The position numbers and the translations under genes are program-made. From NCBI RefSeq assembly GCF_014204325.1, contig NZ_JACHKT010000037.1, forward strand, positions 1 through 52,141: 52,141 nucleotides of DNA, given 5' to 3'. The notes under the pieces are model-generated. The model made no database searches, had not been told where the DNA came from, and was given only the letters and a program-made list of their open reading frames with translations. Source of the DNA: Arcicella rosea. GTDB taxonomy: Bacteria; Bacteroidota; Bacteroidia; Cytophagales; Spirosomataceae. Numbering within the stretch: the first letter of the stretch is position 1; the number at the start of each line of letters is the position of its first letter. Positions 34,582-43,505 of this stretch are shown piece after piece.

Positions 34582-34986
34582 ATGGAAAACGATACTAAGC
34601 TGAAATTAGATGTAAAACATTCTAGGATTCAAGCCATTATTGAAGGAAAATGCCCGCAGTGTAGAGAAGGAAAAATGTTTATGTATCCGTTTTGGCAAAT
34701 CACTAAATTTGATAAAATGCACGACAATTGCCCAGTATGTAATTTACGTTTTGAAGTAGAACCTGGTTTTTGGTATGGAGCAATGTTTATCAGTTATGCC
34801 ATAAATGTGGCTTTTTTGGCATTTTTAGGCGTTGCTATTTTCTTTGTGTTTAATGACCCGCCGATACTTTATTACATCATTCCGATAACAGTACTTTCTT
34901 TGGCGGCTGTACCTTTTAATTTTAGGGCTTCTCGTTCAATATTCATCCATTTATTTGGTTTTGTAAAGTATAAACCAAGAGAGTAG
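34582..34986 (+). CDS. DUF983 zinc-ribbon membrane protein
   Basis: Protein of 134 residues with two CxxC pairs (GKCPQCREGKMF and DNCPVCNLRFE), which form a zinc ribbon in the cytoplasm. Two membrane helices follow (about residues 71-93 and 97-117), with the family motif EPGFWYGAMFISYA before the first. The family is widespread in Bacteroidota and alphaproteobacteria, with no assigned function. It is separated by seven bases from the GNAT gene and is likely co-transcribed with it. Confidence 0.9.
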   Translation: MENDTKLKLDVKHSRIQAIIEGKCPQCREGKMFMYPFWQITKFDKMHDNCPVCNLRFEVEPGFWYGAMFISYAINVAFLAFLGVAIFFVFNDPPILYYIIPITVLSLAAVPFNFRASRSIFIHLFGFVKYKPRE

Positions 34987-34993
34987 TACAAAA

Positions 34994-35485
34994 ATGATAG
35001 CAATCAGAAAAGCAGATATTACCAAAGACTATGATGGCATTTGGGAAATCTTTCATCAAGTAATTGCTTCTGGAGATACTTATGTCATTGCACCTGATAC
35101 GCCTAAATCAGCTTTAACCAAACACTGGTTTGCCGATTATATGTTTACTTATGTGGCGGTTGAAGATGGTGTAATTTGTGGCACTTATATTATTAAGCCG
35201 AATCAAATAGATTTAGGCTCGCATATTGCCAATGGTTCTTATATGGTTCATCCAGCTTTTCAAGGAAAAGGAATTGGGAGAATTTTGGGAGAACATTCTT
35301 TGCAGGAAGCTAAGGATTTAGGTTTTAAAGCGATGCAATTTAACATTGTGGTTAGTACCAATACTCATGCCGTAAAATTGTGGCAAAAGATAGGCTTTCA
35401 GATTATGTGTACTCTTCCAAAAGCGTTCAATCATCAGCAATTAGGTTTGGTTGATGCTTATGTAATGTACCAATCTTTAGAATAA
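34994..35485 (+). CDS. GNAT-family N-acetyltransferase
   Basis: Acetyl-CoA-dependent acetyltransferase of 163 residues. The acetyl-CoA loop is in HPAFQGKGIGRILGEH (Q/RxxGxG/A pattern QGKGIG), preceded by the beta-bulge strand SYMVHP. The C-terminal NTHAVKLWQKIGFQI is the usual GNAT motif B. The substrate is unknown; it looks like the broad small-molecule group (phosphinothricin or amino-acid acetyltransferase-like). Second gene of a two-gene unit closed by a strong terminator. Confidence 0.9.
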   Translation: MIAIRKADITKDYDGIWEIFHQVIASGDTYVIAPDTPKSALTKHWFADYMFTYVAVEDGVICGTYIIKPNQIDLGSHIANGSYMVHPAFQGKGIGRILGEHSLQEAKDLGFKAMQFNIVVSTNTHAVKLWQKIGFQIMCTLPKAFNHQQLGLVDAYVMYQSLE

Positions 35486-35505
35486 TTTTGGGTAAAAGTA
35501 TAAAA

Positions 35506-35542
35506 TAAAAGCTCTCTGAAAATCAAATTCAGAGAGCTTTTA
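35506..35542. terminator. Bidirectional terminator between converging units
   Basis: A 15-bp perfect stem pairs 35506-35520 (taaaagctctctgaa) with 35528-35542 (ttcagagagctttta) over a 7-base loop. T runs are present in both directions. Confidence 0.92.
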
Positions 35543-35578
35543 TTTTTGTTTTGAGAATGCTATTTCATGAAATAATCA

Positions 35579-37465
35579 TTAATCTCTGTTCTCTATTTTA
35601 TTCAAATCAGGTTTTTGTTTTTTTCCTAAAGAATTAATCCAATTGGCAATTTTTAATACATCCGCTTTAGGAACGTGTGTCATTGAAGCCATTTCTGTAG
35701 CATAATCTGGCCAGTTTTCTGGTTTCGGATGATAGACTAAATCCAAAATTTGTTCATTAGTATAATTTCTTTTTGCTACTTCTGTGAATGGAGGGCCTAC
35801 AACTCTCGTCGCTTCTGCATGACAACTTGTACAAGCGTGTTTTTTCAATAAGGCTGCTACTTGCTTTGTATCAACTGGTGCATTACTTACAACTTTTTCT
35901 TTTTTCGCAGGTAAAGTAGCAGGTTTTACTGGAGTAACAGGAACTGCTTTGGTTGTAATTTTGGCTAATTCTCCAGCTGGAATATCATTCAAAGTATAAT
36001 AACTGATGTCGTGCAATAAAGGCTGTCCTTCGTCATTTACTAAACCAGAAGCCAATATTTCATGAATATAACCTTTGCGTAGATTATCCATTACCAAACG
36101 TACTTTTAGACGGTCTTCAGATACGATTACGCCTCTAAGTGGTGTTTTTTCTTGATTGATAATTGGACTTCCGTATTGGTGGTGATATTTGTAAGTAAAG
36201 CTTTTTAGTTCATAACTAGCTAAATCTTGTGCTGATTTAAGATTTACTGGTTGTGTGAATTCTACTTCAAAACCATCTGGCATGGCGTGAACATTCTTCA
36301 TTTCGAAAGGAGTTCTTCCGTTCCAAACCAAACGCTGAATACCAAACAATGCTTTTCCTGTTGAACCCCAACCTCTTGAAGTCATCCCAACAAAAATAGA
36401 ACCGTCATTTCCCCATCTAGCACGAACCGTTCCCGATTGGAAACCTTCACGGAAAGGATAACAAGCACCTTGATATTTGCCATTTACTTTTTCTAAGCTC
36501 ATTCTCATGGCTTTCGATTGCCCTTGGTCAAACACAATGTATTGCCCTTGGAATGGTCCAAACTTTCCATTTGTTTCATCTTCAATCATATCGGCTGTTG
36601 AAATTCCCATCAAAGCATGTGGAAACCAAACGGCTGGTAATTTCAAGGCTTTTACTTTTTTAGCAGCTTCATACATTGGCTCGCCTGTGTCTGGAATGTC
36701 AGCTTTTGTCAATTTCAAAGGTGAATCTGGTTCTTTTGTCCAGAATAATCCACCTGCATTTCCTGCAAAATCTCCTTTTTCTAAATGAGTAATTCTACCA
36801 GAACCTACCCAGTCTCCTTGGTTTTCACCATAAAGTACATCTCCATTTGAATTCACCGTAAAACCAGCTGGCGAACGCAAACCTGTAGCTATTGGTTCAA
36901 GTGTTCCGTCTTTCTTTACTTTTACTAACCAACCACGCCATTTTGCTAATTTCCCTTCACCATAACCAACCCAAGCTACGTTAAAAGTAAGATACATATC
37001 GCCGTTTTTATCGAAAACTGGTCCATAAGAGTACTCATGGTAGTTTCCAGATAAATCCCAATTGGCTACTGATTCATAAATATCAGCTTTGCCATCGGCA
37101 TTGGTATCTGTCAATTTTGTTAATTCTCCTCGTTGTGTACAGTACAAAGAACCTTCATGATATGCTAAACCCAAAGATTCGTGCAAACCGCTGGCAAAAA
37201 GCGTATAGCTTGGTTTTGTACCGTTTAGTTGATAAGGATTTTCAATAATCCATACTTCGCCTCTTCTGGTACAAACGGCTACATGTCCGTCGGGCATTGG
37301 GGCAATTCCACCTGCTTCTAATTTTATTTCGTCAGGAATGGCGATTGTTTTAATTTCGTAAAAATCCTCTTCTGTGTAAGGTTTTGGTTTTGCTTGGGCA
37401 AAAAGTTCTTGAGTTGCTACGCTCAATAAACCCATCGAAAGCAATATTTTTAATGATATTTTCAT
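35579..37465 (-). CDS. Beta-propeller dehydrogenase-like protein with C-terminal cytochrome c
   Basis: Periplasmic protein of 628 residues. After a Sec signal peptide (cleavage near residue 23, LFA/QAK) comes a six-bladed propeller (about 35-400) of the PQQ sugar/sorbosone dehydrogenase group: GLHESLGLAYHEGSLY, DTNADGKADIYE, GLRSPAGFTVNSNGDV, VWFPHALMGIS. A beta domain of about 100 residues and a Pro/Lys linker follow. A class I cytochrome c domain ends the chain, with the heme site ACTSCH (C545, C548, H549) and likely Met ligands near 592-595. Electrons from the propeller could pass to the attached heme. Whether the propeller really binds PQQ or oxidises anything is not proven. It lies 17 bases after the DUF1080 gene, in one operon. 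Confidence 0.85.
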   Translation of the reverse strand: MKISLKILLSMGLLSVATQELFAQAKPKPYTEEDFYEIKTIAIPDEIKLEAGGIAPMPDGHVAVCTRRGEVWIIENPYQLNGTKPSYTLFASGLHESLGLAYHEGSLYCTQRGELTKLTDTNADGKADIYESVANWDLSGNYHEYSYGPVFDKNGDMYLTFNVAWVGYGEGKLAKWRGWLVKVKKDGTLEPIATGLRSPAGFTVNSNGDVLYGENQGDWVGSGRITHLEKGDFAGNAGGLFWTKEPDSPLKLTKADIPDTGEPMYEAAKKVKALKLPAVWFPHALMGISTADMIEDETNGKFGPFQGQYIVFDQGQSKAMRMSLEKVNGKYQGACYPFREGFQSGTVRARWGNDGSIFVGMTSRGWGSTGKALFGIQRLVWNGRTPFEMKNVHAMPDGFEVEFTQPVNLKSAQDLASYELKSFTYKYHHQYGSPIINQEKTPLRGVIVSEDRLKVRLVMDNLRKGYIHEILASGLVNDEGQPLLHDISYYTLNDIPAGELAKITTKAVPVTPVKPATLPAKKEKVVSNAPVDTKQVAALLKKHACTSCHAEATRVVGPPFTEVAKRNYTNEQILDLVYHPKPENWPDYATEMASMTHVPKADVLKIANWINSLGKKQKPDLNKIENRD

Positions 37466-37482
37466 TTCTTGAGATATTATAC

Positions 37483-39315
37483 TTAAAAAATCAATTGATA
37501 AGACAATTCTTTTAATCCAGCCAGAGGCATTAGTAATTGTTTTTTACCATTGCTTTCACGAACGATTACTTTATTGGTTTCCGAGGCATTTACTTGTACA
37601 TAATACTGTTGATTATCTACTGCAAAACGATTATTTCCAATATTAGTAATTGTAATGCCTTCTGCTAAAAGAGCGTATAATTTTGAATCAGAACCTGCAT
37701 CAAAACTTAAACGACGGCTAATTCCTTCATTGTTTGCCATTGGCAATGAAGTATCTTTTACTTTGATTCCTTTGTATTCATACATGAAATCTGGAAAAGC
37801 AATTTGCTGACCAGCAAAATCATACTTTTGGAGACGATAGCCCTTATATTTTAAATCGCTTTTTGTTAAAGTATCAGGAAATGCGGCTGATTCGTTTGCT
37901 AAAAATGCTAAAGGAAATTTATCGTTTGAGTTTACCGTTGTGCCCATTGGAGAGGAGGTTTGAGGTTCGCCACGGTCGTGCCACATTTGAGTTGCATCTA
38001 AGAATTTCCCTCTCCATAATTGTAAATATCCACCTTGATTTAAGTCATAAGAGTAATTCAAACCATATGGTAAACCAACGCTGATGGCATGTGTTTTTTT
38101 CTTATCACCATAAAAAACGAAAGAACGTTGTAAAACTGGTTCTTGCCCAACTTTTACTTCGATAAGTGGTGTTGCTTCTGGCTCTGGTAAAGATGTTCTT
38201 TCAGTAATTCCTTGTTTTGCAGTACCGATTCTTTCAATAAAACAACCTAAAGCTTTTGGTCCCCAGCCAAAATCTTTGGCATGAATCAAGGTATAAGTAT
38301 GTTCGCCAGCCGAAAGTTTTTTCGTCCCTTGTACGTTTTCGCTATACCAATGGTCGCCTTTTGTGATGGTGTCATTATCGATTAATAATGCTCCAGTTCC
38401 AGTCCAATTTGTCGTAAAAGTATAATTGTCTGTTTCAGGAATAATGATTTTTCCTTGAAATTTCAACAAGAAATCAGCTTTTGCTTCAGCCAGTTTCATC
38501 GTTGGTTGTGCTGCTGTACCTGTTTTTACAGGTTTAGCATTTCCAGTTTGAAGACTCGCATATTTCCCTTGATAATACTCGTAGGTAGTTGGGCTAAAAG
38601 TTGCAATGGCTTTATCAAAAACTTCATATTTAATGTTTTTGAATGCTACTGGGCCGTGGTCGCCTTGAATTCTGATTGGACCCGTTGCCGCTTCTTTTGG
38701 CGAAACGGCACCACGAGTAACACCAAGTAATTCAATGTTTTCGTGGATAATAATGCCATTCAATGTTACTTTGTTGAAACGGGCATTTGTTAGTTTTTTA
38801 CCAGAAGCATCAAAAGTTGGCGCTTTGAAATCAATTTCAAGATGATTCCATAAGCCAGGTGCTTTTACGGCATTTTGGCGAGGGGCATGTCCTTCATAAC
38901 CTTCGTTGCCAGCTCCACGAGCTTCGTCCCAACGATGATAAATAGCACCACAATCGCCATCATTGATTTCTTTTTTCAACCAAGAATCCAAAATTTGTAC
39001 TTCGTAGCGTCCTTGTAAATATACGCCAGAATTTGAACCTTTCGGAATCATAAAATCAAGCGAAAGCTTGATATCGCCATGTTCAAGTTTGAAAAACAAA
39101 TCATCATTTGCTTGGTATTTTGCACCTTTGGCAGTACCATATAAAATGCCTTTGCCTTCAGTACTTGTTAGCGTGGTAGCTTGATAATCTCCTGAGATAC
39201 CGCCAACAATCGTCCAATTTGTACTTGGATTTTTGAAAGCTCCTAAATCATTGAGTGGGATTTCTGTTTGGGCAAATGCCGAAATTGGAAATAATAGAAA
39301 TAATAGTTTTTTCAT
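37483..39315 (-). CDS. DUF1080 (3-keto-disaccharide hydrolase-type) protein with PA14-like domain
   Basis: Periplasmic protein of 610 residues with signal peptide MKKLLFLLFPISAFA. Residues about 17-235 form a DUF1080 concanavalin-like domain (IPKGSNSGVYLQGRYEVQILDS, DCGAIYHRW, WNHLEIDFKAP, GPIRIQGDHGPVAFKNIKY). Residues about 240-370 look like a PA14 carbohydrate-binding beta-barrel (YEYYQGKYASL, PETDNYTFTTNWTGTGALLIDN, AGEHTYTLIHAK). The remaining 240 residues form a beta-rich domain I cannot name (VLQRSFVFYGDKK, NYSYDLNQGGYLQLWRGKF). DUF1080 proteins hydrolyse 3-keto-glycosides. Its pairing with a propeller dehydrogenase suggests oxidation and cleavage of a sugar in the periplasm. First gene of the operon. 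Confidence 0.85.
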   Translation of the reverse strand: MKKLLFLLFPISAFAQTEIPLNDLGAFKNPSTNWTIVGGISGDYQATTLTSTEGKGILYGTAKGAKYQANDDLFFKLEHGDIKLSLDFMIPKGSNSGVYLQGRYEVQILDSWLKKEINDGDCGAIYHRWDEARGAGNEGYEGHAPRQNAVKAPGLWNHLEIDFKAPTFDASGKKLTNARFNKVTLNGIIIHENIELLGVTRGAVSPKEAATGPIRIQGDHGPVAFKNIKYEVFDKAIATFSPTTYEYYQGKYASLQTGNAKPVKTGTAAQPTMKLAEAKADFLLKFQGKIIIPETDNYTFTTNWTGTGALLIDNDTITKGDHWYSENVQGTKKLSAGEHTYTLIHAKDFGWGPKALGCFIERIGTAKQGITERTSLPEPEATPLIEVKVGQEPVLQRSFVFYGDKKKTHAISVGLPYGLNYSYDLNQGGYLQLWRGKFLDATQMWHDRGEPQTSSPMGTTVNSNDKFPLAFLANESAAFPDTLTKSDLKYKGYRLQKYDFAGQQIAFPDFMYEYKGIKVKDTSLPMANNEGISRRLSFDAGSDSKLYALLAEGITITNIGNNRFAVDNQQYYVQVNASETNKVIVRESNGKKQLLMPLAGLKELSYQLIF

Positions 39316-39422
39316 TGATTTGAGAATATTTCAGGAAATTTATAAAAAAAATATGCTTTGACTATCACGTTTTGGCATTAATTTTCATAAAAGCTGTATA
39401 ACACATTAGAACAGTTGTTTTT

Positions 39423-40508
39423 TTAACGTTTAATACAATTTTTTATAAATAAGTCTTCTGCTTTTTTAAGACCTTTCGTTGCCAAGTAATTCCAATCAGA
39501 GCAAGCATTTTTTGGGACATTTAACTTAAAATAGGCATCTGCTCTTTTGTACAATGCGTCGTAGGCGTCGTCTTTCATCAGGATACATTTTGTATATAAT
39601 TTAATGGCTTTGATATAATTCATCTTTTCGATTTGTCTATCACCACGGGCAATCAAACTAGCATAGACAGCTGGGTCGAAGTAGTTGTCATCATTAATTT
39701 CATTTTGCTCATCACTGTAATTGAATTCATAATTAAAAAGCACATCAACAGCTTTCCCGTCAATATCGGCAGGAAGCCAAAATTTGCGAGTTTGTAAAAT
39801 GGCTAGTTGTAGCTGAGCATTATAGCTAGAGTCAGAACTTTCTTTGATAGAAATATCTTTTAAAATACCTTTTTTACTTATCACAAAAGAAACTTTAAAA
39901 AAGCCTTTTTTCTTTTCGGGAAAGTCGAAAGTAGATTCGATTAAATCATAAGATTGTTCATAAACATCTTCAAAAGTATTAAATACAAACGCTCTGGAAG
40001 CCACTGTATTCGCCTTGAATTTTGGGAAAATATATTTACTGAAAGCATAGACAGAATCACCATTTGCTTGAATTTTGAGATTTGATTTAATAAACCTTCG
40101 AGTAAAATAATCGCTAGAATTTTCTTTTGTAGCCAAATAATGGTAACGTCTTAGCTGATAATCTGGTACATTTTCCAGAATTTGAGTAAACACAAATTCA
40201 TAATTAGTTAGTTTTTCGATACGATACATTACAGTACTTCCAACCAATAAAGTATCTCCAAAAATTTCAAAAGGAGTACTTGCAGCATCTTTTCCCTGAA
40301 TTACTACTGCAATATTATTTTTTTTGAAAATGAGCATTGTGGCAGTGATTTCATCAATAGATGGGTCGTCTATTCTACTACCATCTTTCATATCGATATA
40401 ATCTTTCATCCAATTTCCAATGATTTTTTGGGCATAATCATTTTTATCTTGGCTAATTCCAGAAAAGCTAAACAATAAAGACAATATTAGTAGATAAAGT
40501 ACTTTCAT
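39423..40508 (-). CDS. Secreted protein with TonB-C-like domain and TPR end
   Basis: Exported protein of 361 residues (signal peptide MKVLYLLILSLLFSFSGIS). The N-terminal half (about 25-140) is a lipocalin-like or unclassified beta region (IIGNWMKDYIDMKDGSRIDD). Residues about 195-270 match the TonB C-terminal fold (GFFKVSFVISKKGILKDISI, QTRKFWLPADIDGKAV), and the end holds one or two TPR-like helices (AIKLYTKCILMKDDAYDALY, ADAYFKLN). It has no transmembrane anchor or Pro-rich spacer, so it is not a classical TonB. It follows the STN protein gene by 71 bases and may be the last gene of the sigma/FecR operon. Confidence 0.78.
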   Translation of the reverse strand: MKVLYLLILSLLFSFSGISQDKNDYAQKIIGNWMKDYIDMKDGSRIDDPSIDEITATMLIFKKNNIAVVIQGKDAASTPFEIFGDTLLVGSTVMYRIEKLTNYEFVFTQILENVPDYQLRRYHYLATKENSSDYFTRRFIKSNLKIQANGDSVYAFSKYIFPKFKANTVASRAFVFNTFEDVYEQSYDLIESTFDFPEKKKGFFKVSFVISKKGILKDISIKESSDSSYNAQLQLAILQTRKFWLPADIDGKAVDVLFNYEFNYSDEQNEINDDNYFDPAVYASLIARGDRQIEKMNYIKAIKLYTKCILMKDDAYDALYKRADAYFKLNVPKNACSDWNYLATKGLKKAEDLFIKNCIKR

Positions 40509-40579
40509 AAATACGTGCTAGTTTAAATCGAATGTTATTAGAAAAGTTCTAATTTTTCGTAATTTAATAAATAAAGACA

Positions 40580-42346
40580 TTATTTAGAACGAATTCTTAA
40601 ACCCATTTGAAAGCCTAACCAAAATGTAGAGTGTTCTGTTGCAAACAGTGGAGTATAAGTTGGCATCCTACTGAAAGGTTTGCTTTGCCAAGTAGCAACA
40701 TTATACCTATCAATGAAAAGTGCTTTTAGTGATGGACCAAAAGTAATAGCAGCATTTTTGGCAATTTGTTTTTCAAAACTTACATCAAATTTTAATAAAG
40801 TACCAACATTGGGGTTGAAGGCATCATATTCAACCATTACGTTGGCTACTAAATCGGTATTGAGCATCCAACCATGATTCATTTCGTAGGCTCTGCCTAT
40901 TCCGTAACCAGCACTGAAAAGCTCACGAGTTCTAAGGAAATTATAACCAATCGTAAGAATATTATAGAATTTTCTTACACCAGTTTTAAAAGTAACACTT
41001 CCTGTTTCATTTTCATCAACGGTTAATTCAAGGCGTTTATAACCATCGCTTGAACTTACAAAACTTAACAAACCAAATGGCGTTGATTCTGTGGTTTCAC
41101 TGATGTTCAGCAAACCGATTTGTTTACCTTTTTTGCCAACATTTTGGGCAAAATTAACAAGACCAACTTGCCAGCCATTGGCAGTATTTGCCACAAGGTT
41201 GATACCGCTACTTAGTTGAAGTCCTCTTCCAAGATTTCCCGTAATGTTTAATAAAGTACTCATTTGTAAACCTCGTACTTCTCCACCTACCACGTTGCCC
41301 AGACCTGCTATTTGTACGCCTTCCACATCATGATGAACACCATTTAGTAAACCACCAACTTCTAGTTTTCGTACTCCGCCAGAATAACCCATTAGAATAT
41401 TGATAGAAAAATCGTTGATGATACTTCCTGAAAGTAATCTATTTGTACCTAAAAAAGGTAAAAGCGATACTTGAAGTTTTTGATTAAGCGTATCGTTGAT
41501 ATTAAATGCGTTGATTCGTTGGCTTCGTCTTACAAAAAACTTACCTACTTCATCTTTGAATTTTTCCCAATCGGTTCTGTATGCCAGCGAATCTGCCGAA
41601 ACGAAAACAGGATGAAAACTCTCGTCGCCAGCGGCATCTACAAAAGGTGGTCGATTATCTTTAAAAACTGGAATCGGTTCAATATACTGATGCCTTCTTT
41701 TGAAAGCTTCCATTTGTTCAATCGAATTGTCTTCAAAGGGCGTTTCATAAACGATAGCTTTCTTTTCTGAGATAAGTTCAATATTGAGATAATCGTTCTG
41801 AGCATTTTTAATCCAAACTACTTGGCGTTCATAGCCTGGTTTTGAAATACTTAAACGGATAGGGAATTTTTTGGTCAAAAGCTTAATTTTATAAAATCCA
41901 TATTGGTTAGAAACCGCAGAAGCTAAACTGGTTTTTTCATAAATACTGGCATCGGGTAATTTTATGCCTTCATCGGGGGCAACGATATAGCCACTCAATA
42001 TGAAATGTAAGTTTTGATTTTCAGTAGTGTTTTTCAGAAGAATTACGTATTGTCCACGTACTTTGTAGCTGATTGATGTACCAAAAATTTGCTTTAGGAC
42101 ATCACGAACAGGACGGTTCGTAACAGCCAAATCGATTCGTTTGTCACCATCAATTAAATTAGAATTATAGGAAAAATAAAAATCACCTTCGTCGGCAATT
42201 ACATCCAACACTTCGGTAATTCTATCATTATTGAACCTAACACTAATATTTCGCTCTAAAATAGGGATTTGTCCTAAAGAAGAGTGAGTAATTAACAGTA
42301 AAAAACAAATGATAAAAGCAATGTATTTCAAATAATAAGCTATCAT
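40580..42346 (-). CDS. STN and carboxypeptidase-regulatory-domain outer-membrane protein
   Basis: Outer-membrane protein of 588 residues. After a signal peptide (residues 1-26) comes an STN domain (about 30-105: NISVRFNNDRITEVLDVIAD, DVLKQIFGTSISYKV), the signalling domain known from FecA/SusC-type receptors. A carboxypeptidase-regulatory-like beta-sandwich follows (about 115-195). There is no TonB-dependent plug. Instead the C-terminal half has glycine/asparagine repeats of the type GLLNGVHHDVEGVQIAGLGN and GWQVGLVNFAQN, about 20-23 residues each, like LA_2272-type surface repeats, and ends as a beta-barrel. Lying 36 bases after fecR, it is the likely signal source for the anti-sigma factor. 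Confidence 0.83.
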   Translation of the reverse strand: MIAYYLKYIAFIICFLLLITHSSLGQIPILERNISVRFNNDRITEVLDVIADEGDFYFSYNSNLIDGDKRIDLAVTNRPVRDVLKQIFGTSISYKVRGQYVILLKNTTENQNLHFILSGYIVAPDEGIKLPDASIYEKTSLASAVSNQYGFYKIKLLTKKFPIRLSISKPGYERQVVWIKNAQNDYLNIELISEKKAIVYETPFEDNSIEQMEAFKRRHQYIEPIPVFKDNRPPFVDAAGDESFHPVFVSADSLAYRTDWEKFKDEVGKFFVRRSQRINAFNINDTLNQKLQVSLLPFLGTNRLLSGSIINDFSINILMGYSGGVRKLEVGGLLNGVHHDVEGVQIAGLGNVVGGEVRGLQMSTLLNITGNLGRGLQLSSGINLVANTANGWQVGLVNFAQNVGKKGKQIGLLNISETTESTPFGLLSFVSSSDGYKRLELTVDENETGSVTFKTGVRKFYNILTIGYNFLRTRELFSAGYGIGRAYEMNHGWMLNTDLVANVMVEYDAFNPNVGTLLKFDVSFEKQIAKNAAITFGPSLKALFIDRYNVATWQSKPFSRMPTYTPLFATEHSTFWLGFQMGLRIRSK

Positions 42347-42387
42347 AGTAGAACGACGTTCAGGTCGTTGTTCAATCTCATTCTACT
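42347..42387. repeat. Nested palindrome at the fecR/STN junction
   Basis: An inner stem aacgac/gtcgtt (42352-42357 with 42364-42369) sits inside an outer pair agtagaa/ttctact (42347-42353 with 42381-42387). The inner part is GC-rich relative to its surroundings. It fills the gap between the FecR stop and the next start and could lower downstream expression or be a dispersed palindrome. Confidence 0.55.
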
Positions 42388-43450
42388 GACAGCCTTCGCC
42401 ATTAAGCAGGATTGAATCTCCTTGTTTGGTAATTTTCAGATTGAAGGTTTCAGAAATTATGGTGAGAATATTATCCAAGCTTTCTTGCTTGAAGGTGGCA
42501 GTCAGTTTACAATTTTTGAATTTATCTTGTTCTAAAACTATATTTTTCCCAAAATTGTCAGCAAGTAATTGTGATACTTCTGCTAAACTAGCATCCTGAA
42601 AAGTAAACGTTTTTGTTTTATAGGAAAGTATGTTTTCGTCGATATTCGTTGATTTTACAATCGTTTCTTGTCCTTTGGTGATTTCTGCTTTTTCACCTTT
42701 TACCAAAATTACTTGTTGAGTATTTTTAGAAAATTGTACTTTTCCTGTACTCACAGCCACTTGAACTTGGGCATTATAAGCTTTTACATTGAAAGAAGTA
42801 CCCAAAACTTTAATATCTGAGCCATTGGCATGAATGATAAAAGGATGTGTTTTGTCGTGATGTACTTCAAAAAATGCTTCGCCTGTAAGATTTACTTCTC
42901 TGAAATCGCCCTCAAATTTTTCTGGAAAACTGATGGATGAATTTTTATTTAAAAATACTTTTGTACCATCAGCCAAGATTTTTTCTGTAGGAGTATTGCC
43001 AGTCTGGAAACTCAAAAGTTCAACTTGAGATTGAAGATTTTTATTCAGGAAAAATGCTCCGCCAACAATAATTGAGAGTACAGCAGCAATTTTAAGGAAA
43101 TTCTTGAAGATAAGATTATTGCTAATTGATTTCTTCGCTTCAAAAGTACTATCACCGCCACCTTTAGTTTTTGGCAAAGCTTTGATAATATTCACGGAAT
43201 CAACTTGATGAATGTTTTGGGCTTTTGAACCAATACCAAGTTTTTTCCAAGCGACATCAACATTTACTTGTTGTTCTGTACGAAGTAAGCTTGATTTTTC
43301 CCAAATGAGATTCGTTTGTTCGAAGGTTTTCTGATTTTCATTCGACAAGCCAATCCACTCGCTTACTGCTTCGGCTTCCTGATGGTCGGCTTCTTCGGCA
43401 AGGTATTTTGCTAGTAAATCGTCTATGTTTTCTTCGTTAATCATCTTCAA
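42383..43450 (-). CDS. FecR-family anti-sigma factor
   Basis: Inner-membrane regulator of 355 residues that holds the ECF sigma factor until a signal arrives. The cytoplasmic N-terminal domain (about 1-115) starts EENIDDLLAKYLAEEADHQE, a single membrane helix lies near 120-137 (IAAVLSIIVGGAFFLN), and a periplasmic FecR domain follows (about 145-240: ILADGTKVFLNKNSSISFPE, VNLTGEAFFEV, VLGTSFNVKAY). The C-terminal DUF4974 part (about 280-350) is the usual contact for an STN domain. It lies 55 bases after the sigma factor gene. Confidence 0.93.
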   Translation of the reverse strand: MKMINEENIDDLLAKYLAEEADHQEAEAVSEWIGLSNENQKTFEQTNLIWEKSSLLRTEQQVNVDVAWKKLGIGSKAQNIHQVDSVNIIKALPKTKGGGDSTFEAKKSISNNLIFKNFLKIAAVLSIIVGGAFFLNKNLQSQVELLSFQTGNTPTEKILADGTKVFLNKNSSISFPEKFEGDFREVNLTGEAFFEVHHDKTHPFIIHANGSDIKVLGTSFNVKAYNAQVQVAVSTGKVQFSKNTQQVILVKGEKAEITKGQETIVKSTNIDENILSYKTKTFTFQDASLAEVSQLLADNFGKNIVLEQDKFKNCKLTATFKQESLDNILTIISETFNLKITKQGDSILLNGEGCQ

Positions 43451-43505
43451 CCCAAGGGTTTTATCGGGATATTAGTATTTAGTTTGGTAAATCAAAAACA
43501 GGTTT

